DNA of 64,000 bases from Paenibacillus macerans (GCF_900454495.1 NZ_UGSI01000001.1:2604001-2668000), one strand, 5' to 3'; shown: positions 1 through 8,785, counted from the first letter of the stretch. A program made the numbers and translations. The notes: generated by a model from the letters alone, not told the origin.

Positions 1-686
1 AGGCTGACAAGCGCGGCGGACGACTGAAACGGCGCGTTAACTTCCTGCTGGACGAGTTTGGCAACTTTACGCCGATCGCCGACTTCACGAACAAGCTGAC
101 GGTCGGCGGCGGACGCGGGATGCGTTTCAACCTGTTTCTGCAAAGCTTCGAGCAACTCAAAGAAAAGTATGATGCCCATGCCGCCAGCACAATCAAGTCT
201 AACTGCCAGACGTGGATATATATGCAGGCTGACGACCTCGAAACCTTGCGAGAAATTAGCGAAAAGTTAGGAACATACACCACTTCCAGCTATTCGCTCT
301 CTTCGTCGCACGGCAAATACTCGACACCGAGCACTTCGCATTCGCTCAATTTATTGGAACGCAAGCTGCTCACCGTGGACGAAGTGCGCCGCATCTCGCG
401 TCCCTATCAAATCGTCCTATCCCGCAGTCATCCGGCCATGATGTATGCTCCCGATCTCGGTAAATGGGCATTCAACCGCATGATGGGGCTCGGGGACAAG
501 GAGCATAACCGCAGAGTTCGGGAGGAACGGGAAGCACGGCGGCCGATTCGGACCAACACGCGAGAGGAGGTGAAACTATGGAACATATGGGTGTACTACC
601 ACAAGGACATCACCCGGCAACTAGCGGAACAGCAGCGTGCGGCGGCAGCGCAAAATGGTTTTCCCCCTTTTTCGTTCGACGATTGA
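1..686 (+). CDS. VirD4/TraG-type type IV coupling ATPase, C-terminal part (5' end outside window)
   Basis: The reading frame is open from base 3 at the window edge, so only the C-terminal part is seen. It starts with a Walker B-like segment (LLDEFGN, about 14 residues in) followed by the conserved GGGRGM and QS(F)EQL blocks. These are typical of VirD4/TraG/TraD coupling proteins, which dock the relaxase-DNA complex at the membrane and feed it to the secretion channel. The tail is charged and Arg-rich, ending in FPPFSFDD. The next gene starts inside this one at a strong ribosome site. The family call rests on the ATPase core and on the VirB4/VirB6-like neighbours; the N-terminal membrane helices and Walker A lie outside the window. 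Confidence 0.85.
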   Translation, partial: ADKRGGRLKRRVNFLLDEFGNFTPIADFTNKLTVGGGRGMRFNLFLQSFEQLKEKYDAHAASTIKSNCQTWIYMQADDLETLREISEKLGTYTTSSYSLSSSHGKYSTPSTSHSLNLLERKLLTVDEVRRISRPYQIVLSRSHPAMMYAPDLGKWAFNRMMGLGDKEHNRRVREEREARRPIRTNTREEVKLWNIWVYYHKDITRQLAEQQRAAAAQNGFPPFSFDD

Positions 687-1024
687 AGAAAGGAGGGCAA
701 GCGGTAATTCGGTACACGGTATCTGCAGCTTTGACAGGACTCCTTTTCTTTATGTCCGATTCCTCCACCTTTGCCTCCGATATCAAAGATAGCAAGCTGG
801 CTACCGGCACGGAAAAATTGATTAACGATGTGACCACATGGCTGATGATTTTGTCTCCTGTCGTGTCCGGCGTACTCATCATTTACTTTTTTATTCGCCG
901 GTCCGCAGCAGACGAAATGGATCAGAAAAAATGGAACAATCGAATCATTGCCGCTGTCGTCTCCTGCATTGGCGCGGTGCTCGGCTCGGCTACATTGAAC
1001 ATCATCGTTGGCTATTATAAGTAA
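578..1024 (+). CDS. VirB2/TrbC-like small membrane protein (candidate pilin subunit)
   Basis: Encodes up to 148 residues with two hydrophobic stretches: a signal-like segment ending near TFASD, and a pair of helices (around MILSPVVSGVLIIYFF and IIAAVVSCIGAVLG). This layout of cleaved leader plus two helices is that of VirB2/TrbC pilins, which build the conjugative pilus. The start is uncertain. The ATG at 578 has a near-perfect GGAGGTG site but lies inside the upstream gene and gives an odd 40-residue leader. An ATT at 707, behind AGGAGGG, would start directly at the signal peptide. A hairpin terminator follows at 1028. The name is by layout and position rather than strong motif. Confidence 0.6.
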   Translation: MEHMGVLPQGHHPATSGTAACGGSAKWFSPFFVRRLKKGGQAVIRYTVSAALTGLLFFMSDSSTFASDIKDSKLATGTEKLINDVTTWLMILSPVVSGVLIIYFFIRRSAADEMDQKKWNNRIIAAVVSCIGAVLGSATLNIIVGYYK

Positions 1025-1027
1025 GGC

Positions 1028-1060
1028 AAGCCTGCTCGATTACGGCAGGCTTTTCAATTT
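1028..1060 (+). terminator. Intrinsic terminator or attenuator inside the operon
   Basis: An 8-bp inverted repeat (AAGCCTGC / GCAGGCTT) is followed by TTTTCAATTTT, just after the VirB2-like gene. Because more genes of the same operon follow, it may reduce rather than stop transcription. That would give the pilin-like gene more transcript than the rest. Confidence 0.65.
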
Positions 1061-1086
1061 TCATACCATTTAGGAGGTTACCCAAT

Positions 1087-1326
1087 ATGAAGCAATGGCT
1101 GAAAGCTGCGAAAAAGAAAATCGCCCACTCGGTTACTCGGACCAAGCAAGCGCTCGGCAACCGGCGTGCCGAGGGGTTTGTTGATACGGCGGTCAAAATC
1201 TTGATGGGCGTTGTCATCGGGGCGCTGGTGCTGGCGGGGCTGTACCTTTTGTTTGAAGACACGATTCTGCCTACGTTATCGGAGCGAATTAAAGCTATGT
1301 TCGATTACGGGGGATCCTTACGGTGA
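1087..1326 (+). CDS. Small single-pass membrane protein of the conjugation cluster (DUF6133-like)
   Basis: 79 residues with a basic N-terminal third (KAAKKKIAHSVTRTKQ), a short RAEGFVDTAVKI motif, and one long hydrophobic helix (about residues 40-57). The ribosome site AGGAGG lies well placed before the ATG. The R-x-EG-(F/Y)-VD motif just before the helix recurs in the gene at 10467 (RGEGYVD). I take it as a hallmark of the pseudopilin-like subunits of this system, where the G-E/F boundary resembles a prepilin cleavage site. Proteins of this kind are usually annotated as DUF6133 in conjugative elements. Its exact role is unknown; a pseudopilin processed by the A24 peptidase at 4225 is a plausible guess. 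Confidence 0.6.
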   Translation: MKQWLKAAKKKIAHSVTRTKQALGNRRAEGFVDTAVKILMGVVIGALVLAGLYLLFEDTILPTLSERIKAMFDYGGSLR

Positions 1327-1356
1327 TCGAAGCAACCTCGTGAAAAGGAGAAGGCG

Positions 1357-2193
1357 ATGGAGAAAATCCTGCTACTGCTCATCGTCGCGATTTTGAACGG
1401 TGCCCTAATTTACATGGACACACTGTTAAAAGACATTATGCCGATTTCCTTATACGCGGAACAGTTCATGTCGCTATCAACCGGCGTGGACCTCGCCGAA
1501 AGCTTGTACGACATTTTGTTTTCGTTTGGCATCGCTCTAATGATTCTCAAGTTTTTAAAGAAAGGATTTGAAATCTATGTACTGTGGACGGACGGCGACC
1601 CTGACGAAGAACCGCTATTTTTGCTAACCAACTTTTTCCGGGCGATGGCGGTTGCCGTTTGTTTTCCCACCATCTACTCTTGGCTTGCTCAAATTGTGGA
1701 AGAACTGACCGATTTGCTGCTTAACGCGATTGGGCAATCGACCAGTTATGACTGGCAAGTCTGGGTAGAGGCCATCAGTTCGGCGGGGCTTGTAACCGCG
1801 ATTTTTGGGCTCATTTTTGTCATCTGCTTTTTCATTCTCTATTTTCAATTCCTGATGCGGGGACTGGAAATGTTCATCTTGCGTGTCGGGATTCCGCTTG
1901 CTTGCGCCGGACTGCTAGACAATGACCGAGGCGTCTTTCGCGCTTACGCCCAAAAATTCATGCAGTCCATGTTGGCGGTCGTTATTCAGATCGCCTTGGC
2001 CAAGCTAGGCGTCGGGCTGATGCTGCAAAACCACGTATTCTGGGGCATGGCCTGTATGGTGCTGGCTATTCGCACGCCGCGCTTCCTTTCGGATTTCTTG
2101 ATTACAACAGGCGGTGGAGGCGGCATTGTGAACAATGTATACCACAGCGTCAGACTGGTTGGCATGGCTCGCAAGATGATGAAAGCCGGGTGA
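1357..2193 (+). CDS. VirB6/TrbL-like polytopic conjugation membrane protein
   Basis: 278 residues with about six hydrophobic segments spread from the N terminus to residue 240, a signal-like first helix, and a Gly-rich run (GGGGG) near the C terminus followed by a basic tail. VirB6/TrbL proteins form the inner-membrane platform of the type IV channel and share this polytopic layout and size. The gene lies in the same operon as the coupling protein and VirB4, and the next gene follows after only 4 bases. Identification is by membrane topology and context; sequence motifs in this family are weak. Such proteins are sometimes annotated as DUF6102. Confidence 0.65.
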   Translation: MEKILLLLIVAILNGALIYMDTLLKDIMPISLYAEQFMSLSTGVDLAESLYDILFSFGIALMILKFLKKGFEIYVLWTDGDPDEEPLFLLTNFFRAMAVAVCFPTIYSWLAQIVEELTDLLLNAIGQSTSYDWQVWVEAISSAGLVTAIFGLIFVICFFILYFQFLMRGLEMFILRVGIPLACAGLLDNDRGVFRAYAQKFMQSMLAVVIQIALAKLGVGLMLQNHVFWGMACMVLAIRTPRFLSDFLITTGGGGGIVNNVYHSVRLVGMARKMMKAG

Positions 2194-2197
2194 TCCT

Positions 2198-2407
2198 ATG
2201 GTCACCTTGGAAGAATTGGCGCAAGCGCTCATTGTCCTGATTCGCCTGGGTTGCTCGGCCCGCTTTATTTACTGCATGGTACGATTAGCCGGAGCCGATG
2301 AAGAGGCTGCTCGCTATAAAAAACGCGCCCGTAACGTGGCGCTGTTTTATGTGCTTGCAGAAAGCATTTGGCAAATCAAGGAGTTGATTCTCTATTATTA
2401 CCGGTAA
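2198..2407 (+). CDS. Small conserved membrane protein of the T4SS cluster
   Basis: 69 residues, starting 4 bases after the VirB6-like gene, so probably translated from the same transcript. It has an N-terminal helix (LAQALIVLIRLGCSARFIYCMV), a charged middle (DEEAARYKKRARN) and a second hydrophobic segment ending in LILYYYR. I do not recognise a family. A helical-hairpin protein of this size next to VirB6 could be an accessory subunit of the membrane platform. The following gene is on the other strand, so this is the last gene of the first plus-strand block. Confidence 0.6.
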   Translation: MVTLEELAQALIVLIRLGCSARFIYCMVRLAGADEEAARYKKRARNVALFYVLAESIWQIKELILYYYR

Positions 2408-2440
2408 AGGGAAAAGGGCGATGACGCAGGCTCTTTCTCA

Positions 2441-3706
2441 TCATTGTTCAGGTTCCCAATCGTCATCGGATAGCTCGCCGCTATAAGCTGTATTCTCCAG
2501 GACATCAGCGCTTCGATCATCCACCCAATAGCGGGGCGTGCGGGAATGCACAATTTCGGCAAGCATGTCTACCCGCTTTTGCAAGGCGGAGCAAAGAGCA
2601 TCGCATCGTGCATCGTCAATAAACAGCGAACCCTTCAGGATTTCCCTAAACTCTTCATCCAGCCCACGAAGTAGGGACAAATCCAGCCAGTCAAAGGATG
2701 TAACCAGTTTGATTTGCTCGTTATGATCATTTTTGAAGGGCTTGCAGGTCAGTTTAACCGTTGGCGAAATGAGCGCCTGCGGCTTGGTAAACCACAGAGA
2801 AGACCCGCTGTCGTAAATCGGAGCGGCCCCGATCCATTCCAGCGTTTCCGCATTCCGAATGACGCCGAAGTTATTTTGGTGCCTGTCCTCATTGGCAATA
2901 AGATAATCCACGACAATCATCCGATCTAACGCATCGACGATGCCGGGAATGCCTAATGCCTCGCAGCAATTCACGTAATGTTGATAAACCGAAATGTGAT
3001 TCGGTTTTTGCCGGGTCTGCATCACATACCAGGCCGTCACCAGTTCCGTCTGCGGCGTGATGAAATTGTCACAGACGCTAAATGGATAATTGTCCTGTAC
3101 AAGCAGCGAATAAGTAACATGGGGAATACCGAGCCGCTGCATTAATCGGCTGGCCAGCACTTCATTATAAGGTTCCTGTTGAATGGCACCGCTTCCGCCC
3201 TTGATGAGACAACGTTTCCCATCCAAGATCGTCCATTTCTTTTTTAACCAGCCATCCGAAGTGTTATCCGGCGACATCAAGCTTAAACTTTCATCCTGTA
3301 TGCCTCTGCCGAGCAACACATTCCCGACATCTTCAGAAAAAGCGTTGTCGAAAAAATTGACTCGCGACCAATCGACATCTGAATCTGAGGGGCAAATCCA
3401 ATATTGGTCGGACAAACTGAGGCCCAAACTTTTATCCAGCAGCTTTTGGGTCGTGGCCAGCTTCAACTCGATCAGAGCTTCCTTAATGCCGTCCCGGCTG
3501 GCAGGAATGGCGCGGCCCCGCCACCATTCATTGAGTGCTGAACGATCAATGCGTCCTTTTTTGACCGGTATTCCAATGGGAACGTGGCGTTCGTCATACA
3601 CATCGCCGATAGCGGAAATGGCGCCGGTCGCTTCGTCAAGCTCGATCTCCGCAACCGGAACGTTTTTGTGTTTTAACAAATATTTTTTGTTCCATGCATC
3701 CGCCAT
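2441..3706 (-). CDS. HipA-like serine/threonine kinase
   Basis: 421 residues from the ATG at 3706, which has GAGGAG upstream; an in-frame codon 24 bases further up is less likely. The C-terminal half carries the HipA/PI-kinase-like signature: a basic ATP-binding segment (CLIKGGSG, about residue 165), a catalytic loop with NEDRHQNNFG near residues 268-277, and a metal-binding YDSG near residue 298. HipA-type kinases phosphorylate cytosolic targets such as aminoacyl-tRNA synthetases. Here no HipB-like DNA-binding antitoxin is visible next to it, and the gene is inserted opposite to the conjugation operon. It may be a cargo or addiction gene of the element, or one of the HipA-like proteins of unknown target. 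Confidence 0.7.
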   Translation of the reverse strand: MADAWNKKYLLKHKNVPVAEIELDEATGAISAIGDVYDERHVPIGIPVKKGRIDRSALNEWWRGRAIPASRDGIKEALIELKLATTQKLLDKSLGLSLSDQYWICPSDSDVDWSRVNFFDNAFSEDVGNVLLGRGIQDESLSLMSPDNTSDGWLKKKWTILDGKRCLIKGGSGAIQQEPYNEVLASRLMQRLGIPHVTYSLLVQDNYPFSVCDNFITPQTELVTAWYVMQTRQKPNHISVYQHYVNCCEALGIPGIVDALDRMIVVDYLIANEDRHQNNFGVIRNAETLEWIGAAPIYDSGSSLWFTKPQALISPTVKLTCKPFKNDHNEQIKLVTSFDWLDLSLLRGLDEEFREILKGSLFIDDARCDALCSALQKRVDMLAEIVHSRTPRYWVDDRSADVLENTAYSGELSDDDWEPEQ

Positions 3707-3892
3707 TGTCACCACTCCTCTTCCCCTCATCTTGTACGAACCTGCTATGCATTATTAATCAATTCATGTACAAGCAGTTGCACGATTACTTCTATCATAG
3801 CTCAAATTCCTTTTTTTTGCTTCATTTTTGTCGACTTTCCTTTGCTTAATAAAACCAGTCTCATGCGTCATAAAAAGGAGGTTCCGTATTCC

Positions 3893-4228
3893 ATGGAACA
3901 GGATCAATCCTTGTATATTCCTCTCGGAGTGAAACCGGAAGCGGAATGGTTTCCTGGCTTCGGTCAACGTCAGCTTGGTCAAACGGTCATTGGATCGCTC
4001 GCTGCCGCGCTCACCGCCATCGTGTTATGGATCGTTTGGGGCGGTGTGCCGATGGCCGTGGTCGTCTTTCTGATCGGAGTGTCCACTTCGGTGATGATGA
4101 CGACGAAAGACCGGCACAATCTGTCTGTGCTTGATCAGATCACATTTATGATTCACTTTATCAAAAGTCAGAAAACGTATCCTTATCGCCGCTTGGACGA
4201 ATGGCCGCTGACGGAGTGCAAATCATGA
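3893..4228 (+). CDS. VirB3/PrgI-like small membrane protein
   Basis: 111 residues from the ATG at 3893, chosen because AAAGGAGG lies 10-17 bases upstream; a longer frame from 3842 lacks a good site. Two adjacent hydrophobic helices (about residues 32-70) are followed by a cytoplasmic tail ending in TYPYRRLDEW. A short N terminus ending in a Pro-Leu-Gly stretch, then a helical hairpin, is the VirB3/PrgI layout; those proteins anchor the VirB4 ATPase to the membrane. The stop overlaps the start of the prepilin peptidase gene by ATGA, so the two are translationally coupled. Confidence 0.6.
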   Translation: MEQDQSLYIPLGVKPEAEWFPGFGQRQLGQTVIGSLAAALTAIVLWIVWGGVPMAVVVFLIGVSTSVMMTTKDRHNLSVLDQITFMIHFIKSQKTYPYRRLDEWPLTECKS

Positions 4229-4662
4229 TGCTTACACTTCTGATTGCCAAAGGTTTGTTGTTCGGTACCCTGCTTCTAGCGGCCAGCTACCATGACATCC
4301 GAACCCGTGAAATCCCCAATAGGTTGCCGCTCGCGATCTTCGGCACTGGCATGCTGCAAGTTTCCCTGATCTCAGCCGTTTCCGGGCTTGTTGTCGCCGG
4401 CCTTCCCTTTTTGCTTGCGGCTATCATTACCAACGGGAAGATCGGCGGCGGCGATATCAAGCTTATGGCGGCTTCCGGCTTTGTGCTGGGACCTATCGGC
4501 GCCTTAATGCAAAGCATCTTAGGTTTGTCGCTTGCACTCTTCTTTGCCGCCGGACTTGCTATTCGCGGCGGCAAAGCAAAAGCCGCAAAAACTCCCTTGC
4601 CGCTGGCCCCTTTTCTTTCGGCCGGCGGTTTTGCGGCGTTTTGGCTACTCCATTTTTGTTGA
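4225..4662 (+). CDS. A24-family prepilin peptidase (TadV/CpaA-like)
   Basis: 145 residues, almost entirely hydrophobic. It carries the two aspartates of the GXGD/type IV prepilin peptidase family: D24 in HDIRTREIPN and D77 in GGGDIKLM. It lacks the N-methyltransferase domain of full-length PilD, as is usual for TadV/CpaA. It would cleave leader peptides from the small pseudopilin-like proteins encoded in this operon at the membrane. The start at 4225 uses the ATGA overlap with the upstream stop; an upstream in-frame ATG at 4201 is possible. Its presence is strong evidence that a Tad-type filament is assembled. Confidence 0.88.
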   Translation: MMLTLLIAKGLLFGTLLLAASYHDIRTREIPNRLPLAIFGTGMLQVSLISAVSGLVVAGLPFLLAAIITNGKIGGGDIKLMAASGFVLGPIGALMQSILGLSLALFFAAGLAIRGGKAKAAKTPLPLAPFLSAGGFAAFWLLHFC

Positions 4663-4686
4663 GAAACGAGGAGGATTCGACGGTCA

Positions 4687-5439
4687 ATGAATTGGTTCAA
4701 AAATCGCTCCATCCTTGGAGCATGCTGCATTATCCTCTCCCTGATTCTTTGCCTCGGCATTGCCCCGCTGCTTAATCGAAGTGCCAGCAAAACGGTTGCT
4801 ATTGTGCGGGTTATCGAAGACGTAGACAAAGGAATACCAATCAAATCCGAACAGTTGGAAACCGTTGAAGTGGGGGCTTTCCATCTGCCTCAAGAGGTAC
4901 TGAAATCCGTCGACGATGTGGTCGGAAAGTATGCTGCGACGGACCTCAAAAAGGGGGACTACTTGCTGCCGTCCAAGCTATCGGCTGTTCCGCTTGATGC
5001 TTACCTGACTCGGCTGGATGGACAAAAACAAGCTTTGTCTGTCACGATCAAAAGTCTTGCGGCAGGGCTGTCGGGCAAGCTGCAGCCCGGCGACATTATC
5101 AGTTTGATAGCCGCCGACTACGGCGAGCTCCGCACGACAACCCTGCCCCCGGAACTGAAATATGTGGAGGTGTTGTCGGTAACGACCAGCAGCGGTCTCG
5201 ACGCGCAGACCGGAAACAGCGGGGAAACTCCCGAGGATGACAGGGAACTGCCTTCCACAATTACTCTTCACGTGCTACCGGAGCAAGCGGTGCTTCTGAC
5301 CGACATCGAAACCAAAGGCAAACTGCATGCAGCACTCGTTTATCGCGGAGATGCAAAAACCTCACAGATGTTCATCGACAAACAGGATGAATATTTTACG
5401 TCCAAACAAGCAAACACGGAGGACCTTGCCCATGAGTAA
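4687..5439 (+). CDS. cpaB: CpaB/RcpC-like pilus assembly protein
   Basis: 250 residues. An N-terminal membrane anchor (about residues 8-28) is followed by an SAF-type domain (VDKGIPIKSEQLETVEV ... KKGDYLLPSKLS) and an extracytoplasmic region with SLAAGLSGKLQPGDIISLIA, as in CpaB/RcpC. In Gram-negative Tad systems CpaB helps stabilise the outer-membrane part; in Gram-positives it is thought to organise the filament base or the cell-wall passage. The stop codon overlaps the next start by 8 bases, so the gene is coupled to the TadZ-like ATPase. Confidence 0.82.
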   Translation: MNWFKNRSILGACCIILSLILCLGIAPLLNRSASKTVAIVRVIEDVDKGIPIKSEQLETVEVGAFHLPQEVLKSVDDVVGKYAATDLKKGDYLLPSKLSAVPLDAYLTRLDGQKQALSVTIKSLAAGLSGKLQPGDIISLIAADYGELRTTTLPPELKYVEVLSVTTSSGLDAQTGNSGETPEDDRELPSTITLHVLPEQAVLLTDIETKGKLHAALVYRGDAKTSQMFIDKQDEYFTSKQANTEDLAHE

Positions 5440-6277
5440 CAAACTCATCGCCATCTGGGGCAGTCCATCCAGCGGAAAAACGATTACTACGCTCAAACTG
5501 GCCCAAACACTTGGCGCTAAAAATAAAAATGTACTCACGATCTTTAGCGATCCGCTTTGCCCCTCCATTCCGTTTTTGGTTCCGCAAATCGTGAACAAAC
5601 AACATTCTCTCGGAGAACTGCTCAGCTTACCAGCGCTTGCCCAGGATGATCTGCTTCGTTTTTCGTTCTCGATCAAAAGCTCGCCTAGGCTGGGCCTTCT
5701 CGGCTACAGCAAGGGAGATCATGCCTTTTCGTATGCCAACTACGATCGGGAGCGGGCCGTGGACTTTCTGACCTTGGCGAGGCATATCGCCGATGTCGTT
5801 CTGGTGGATTGCACCAGCTACGTATCCTCAAGTTTGCTTTCCACCGTGGCGCTAGAATTGGCCGATACCGTATTCCGCTTCCATACTTGTGACTTGAAAA
5901 GCATGATGTTCCACGCTTCCAGTTTGCCTCTGTTGTCCGATGCCCGCTTTCAGCACGCCTCCTCGGTTTCGGTTCTATCCAACGTTCGGCCCGGACAGGA
6001 CAGCCGTGCGTACAGTCAAGTTGTCGGCGGTATTCGGATTGAGCTTCCGCATCTCCACGCCTTGGAGCAGCAAGCACTCGAAGCCCGTTTGCTGGAAGCA
6101 CTGCCGGCCAGCAAGGAAACGGCTGCCTACCAACAAGGCATTGCTCAAATGATGCAGCTCATTGTACCCGAAGAACTTTCACCAATTCGGCCCAAAGCGT
6201 CCCCCGCACTGAATGGCGCGGCTATTGTTCAGGGTTTCAAGAAACTGCTTTTGAGACGGCGAGGTGAAAGAAAGTGA
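5432..6277 (+). CDS. TadZ/CpaE-like MinD-family ATPase
   Basis: 281 residues from the ATG at 5432, which overlaps the cpaB stop. A P-loop WGSPSSGKTITT lies at about residues 8-19, with later ADVVLVDCTS (Walker B-like) and a C-terminal helical region. ParA/MinD-like TadZ/CpaE proteins place the Tad pilus at a site in the cell and link the CpaF motor to the membrane. No receiver domain is present, unlike classical CpaE. The stop overlaps the GTG of cpaF by 4 bases, so the two are coupled. Confidence 0.75.
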   Translation: MSNKLIAIWGSPSSGKTITTLKLAQTLGAKNKNVLTIFSDPLCPSIPFLVPQIVNKQHSLGELLSLPALAQDDLLRFSFSIKSSPRLGLLGYSKGDHAFSYANYDRERAVDFLTLARHIADVVLVDCTSYVSSSLLSTVALELADTVFRFHTCDLKSMMFHASSLPLLSDARFQHASSVSVLSNVRPGQDSRAYSQVVGGIRIELPHLHALEQQALEARLLEALPASKETAAYQQGIAQMMQLIVPEELSPIRPKASPALNGAAIVQGFKKLLLRRRGERK

Positions 6278-7617
6278 ATCAAGCCGCCCTTTACTTTTCC
6301 AGCCAATCCAAACCGTTTGACGACGTATTGAAAGAAGTGCAAGTCTATCTTTCGGGTAAATATGCGACGTTGCTCAGCCGTCATCCGGCTGAACAAAAGC
6401 AGCAGCTAATCGCCTATATCAACCAGTACCTAATCGACCATCGCCTGCATGTACCGGGATTTTCTTTTGATGAATTGGCCGATCGATTGTACGCGGAGAT
6501 GGTAGAGTATTCTTTCTTGACCCGGTATCTGTTTTCACGGGAAGTCGAGGAAATCAATATCAACAGCTATAACGACGTGAAAATCAGCTACACGGATGGC
6601 CGTATATTACCTGCCGACGAGCAATTTTCTTCCCCGGAACATGCGCTCAACGTCATCCGGCGTTTGCTGCATCAGTCCGACATGATTCTCGACTACTCGC
6701 AACCTATCGTTCGCGGACACCTGGCCAACAATATCCGCATTACCGTGTTCGGTGCGCCGGTTACGGACAAAGACAAAGGCATTTCCGCTTCCATTCGGAT
6801 TGTCAATCCGCAGAAGCTTGTGCGGGAGGATTTTATCCGCGGCGGCACGGCAACCGGCGATATGCTGGATTTCTTGAGTCTTTGCTTGCGATACGGCTTA
6901 TCCATCTGTGTCACCGGAGCGACCGGCAGCGGTAAAACGACACTGATGAGCTGGCTGCTATCCACGATTCCATATGACAAGCGTATCTTTACAATCGAAA
7001 ATGGCACCCGGGAGTTTGACCTCGTTATTACCGACGATGATGGGAGCGTATTGAACAATGTGGTGCATACGGTCACCCGTTCCAGCGAAGACCCTCGTCA
7101 AAATATCGATCAGGAGAAGCTGCTGGAATATGCCTTGACCGCCAACCCCGACGTCATTTGCGTCGGGGAAATGAAATCCGCCGAAGCTTTCGCCGCCCAG
7201 GAAGCTGCACGAACCGGCCATACGGTGATAACCACAACTCACGCCAATTCTTGCCTGGCCACGTATTATCGGATGGTAACGCTTTGTACGCAAAAATACG
7301 AAATGAACGACAAAACGCTGTATAACCTGGTGACCGAAGCATTTCCGATTGTCCTATTCGTAAAAAAGCTGGAAGATAACGTCCGCCGCATTATGGAAAT
7401 CACCGAATGCCGTATTTTGCCGGATGGAACCCGGGAAATCGTACCGTTATATCGCTACGCTGTCCGCTCCACCAAGCAAAACGCCGGACAAATTCGCATT
7501 GAAGGAGATTTTGAAAAGGTAAACGATATCTCATCCGGACTGCAAAAGCGCTTAGTGGAAAACGGCTTGCCGCTATCCGTTCTTGAGCAATTGGTAGAAA
7601 GAGGTGAAGAGCTTTGA
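6274..7617 (+). CDS. cpaF: CpaF/TadA secretion ATPase (VirB11-like)
   Basis: 447 residues with GTG start (GTGA overlap with the upstream stop). It carries a full set of type II/IV traffic ATPase motifs: Walker A ATGSGKTTL near residues 215-223, an acidic Asp-box region, the Walker B-like VICVGEMKS near residue 295, and the His-box TGHTVITTTHANS. It is the hexameric motor that powers Tad pilus assembly from the cytoplasmic face. VirB11 ATPases of type IV secretion are close relatives, so in this mixed operon it might serve both machines. The next gene starts at an overlapping TTG. Confidence 0.9.
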   Translation: MNQAALYFSSQSKPFDDVLKEVQVYLSGKYATLLSRHPAEQKQQLIAYINQYLIDHRLHVPGFSFDELADRLYAEMVEYSFLTRYLFSREVEEININSYNDVKISYTDGRILPADEQFSSPEHALNVIRRLLHQSDMILDYSQPIVRGHLANNIRITVFGAPVTDKDKGISASIRIVNPQKLVREDFIRGGTATGDMLDFLSLCLRYGLSICVTGATGSGKTTLMSWLLSTIPYDKRIFTIENGTREFDLVITDDDGSVLNNVVHTVTRSSEDPRQNIDQEKLLEYALTANPDVICVGEMKSAEAFAAQEAARTGHTVITTTHANSCLATYYRMVTLCTQKYEMNDKTLYNLVTEAFPIVLFVKKLEDNVRRIMEITECRILPDGTREIVPLYRYAVRSTKQNAGQIRIEGDFEKVNDISSGLQKRLVENGLPLSVLEQLVERGEEL

Positions 7618-8552
7618 CGTTCTTGCTGCTGCTCTCCTTTATCGGGTTGTCCGCTGGCATCCTGCTTCTGCTCCGCTTGTCCCCCCGGCTGTTATTTCAG
7701 GAGCTTGCCGACCGAATGCAGCACCGGCAAACCCGCAAACTGCCAATCGGCCGACAAATCCGCATGGTGCAAAAGCCGAAAAAGCTGAAAGGTTGGCAGG
7801 CTACCATTGCCGAGGCTAGAGCCATCTTGCAGCAAACCGGCCACGGGGAGCGGATCGGATGGCTGTTCGTCCTCTCACTTTCGCTCGCTGTCGGCGGCGC
7901 AATGTTGGCGCTGCTGCTCAGCAATGTCTGGCTGCTGCCTGTACTCACAGGCGGCTTTGCTATGTTGCCGTTCTGGATCGTATTGTTTGCTGCCACATTC
8001 TATAAAAAGCGGCTTCACGCCGAACTCGAAACGGCGTTATCCGTCGTAACGACTTCTTATCTGCGGAGCGAGAACATTATATCTGCCGTAGAAGAAAATC
8101 TGCCTTACTTGCATCCGCCTGTTTCCGATGTGTTTCAAGCATTTCTGGCGGAATCCAAACTGATCCATACCAATCTTCGTTTAGCGCTCACGCAACTGCG
8201 CGGGCGAATTGACAATGGCGTGTTCCAGGAGTGGTGTGATGCACTTATGGCGTGCCAAGAGGACCGGACATTAAAAACAACGCTGATGCCGATCGTGACC
8301 AAGCTGTCGGATATGCGCGTCGTATCCGCTGAATTGGACGTGGCGCTGTACGAACCGCTTAAAGAGTTTCTGACTATGGCGCTATTGCTTATCGGCAATA
8401 TTCCGCTGCTTTATTTCCTGAACCGGGACTGGTACAGCGCGTTAATGCACACGCCCCCCGGTCAAATTGTGCTGGCGCTATGCGTCTTTACTCTACTGAT
8501 CTCGTTGGCTGCGGCTATCCGACTGACGCGCCCGTTAGAGTACAAACGATAG
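7614..8552 (+). CDS. tadB: TadB-like type II secretion F-domain membrane protein
   Basis: 312 residues with TTG start, overlapping the cpaF stop by 4 bases. An N-terminal membrane segment is followed by a paired helix region (LSLAVGGAMLALLLSNVWLLPVL), a cytoplasmic helical T2SSF domain (about residues 140-250) and C-terminal helices. TadB and TadC form the inner-membrane platform that couples CpaF to pilin extraction. The pairing with cpaF upstream and a second F-domain gene at 9572 supports the call; the order is split by two extra genes. Confidence 0.75.
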   Translation: MTFLLLLSFIGLSAGILLLLRLSPRLLFQELADRMQHRQTRKLPIGRQIRMVQKPKKLKGWQATIAEARAILQQTGHGERIGWLFVLSLSLAVGGAMLALLLSNVWLLPVLTGGFAMLPFWIVLFAATFYKKRLHAELETALSVVTTSYLRSENIISAVEENLPYLHPPVSDVFQAFLAESKLIHTNLRLALTQLRGRIDNGVFQEWCDALMACQEDRTLKTTLMPIVTKLSDMRVVSAELDVALYEPLKEFLTMALLLIGNIPLLYFLNRDWYSALMHTPPGQIVLALCVFTLLISLAAAIRLTRPLEYKR

Positions 8553-8563
8553 GGAGGAAGACC

Positions 8564-8785
8564 ATGAACGACAATGAAATTGCCGTTATACTGGGCACAT
8601 TGATTGATGCTGATGCCAAGGAATTCGATAGTCTAGAAAAGCTCATTCGGCTGTACGGGCTGGACGATTTTTTTCGGCAACTCCAAGAATGGTCGTCTTT
8701 CTCCGCCGCGAGTATAGAGAAGCTGCAGGCGGTGCAAGTCATGATCCGTCACTTTTCCGGACCAAATGTCCCGTCCGCACACTGA
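8564..8785 (+). CDS. Small acidic cytoplasmic protein, unknown function
   Basis: 73 residues from the ATG at 8564 (GGGAGGAAG upstream). Sequence is soluble, helical and acidic, with no membrane segment (for example DADAKEFDSLEKLIRLYGLDDFF). It lies between tadB and the RadC-like gene on the same transcript, which suggests an accessory role to one of these. I recognise no family. Confidence 0.65.
   Translation: MNDNEIAVILGTLIDADAKEFDSLEKLIRLYGLDDFFRQLQEWSSFSAASIEKLQAVQVMIRHFSGPNVPSAH

Noticed and set aside
2714..3758. Plus-strand frames inside the HipA-like gene
   Set aside because: Antisense shadows; the minus-strand product has intact kinase motifs.
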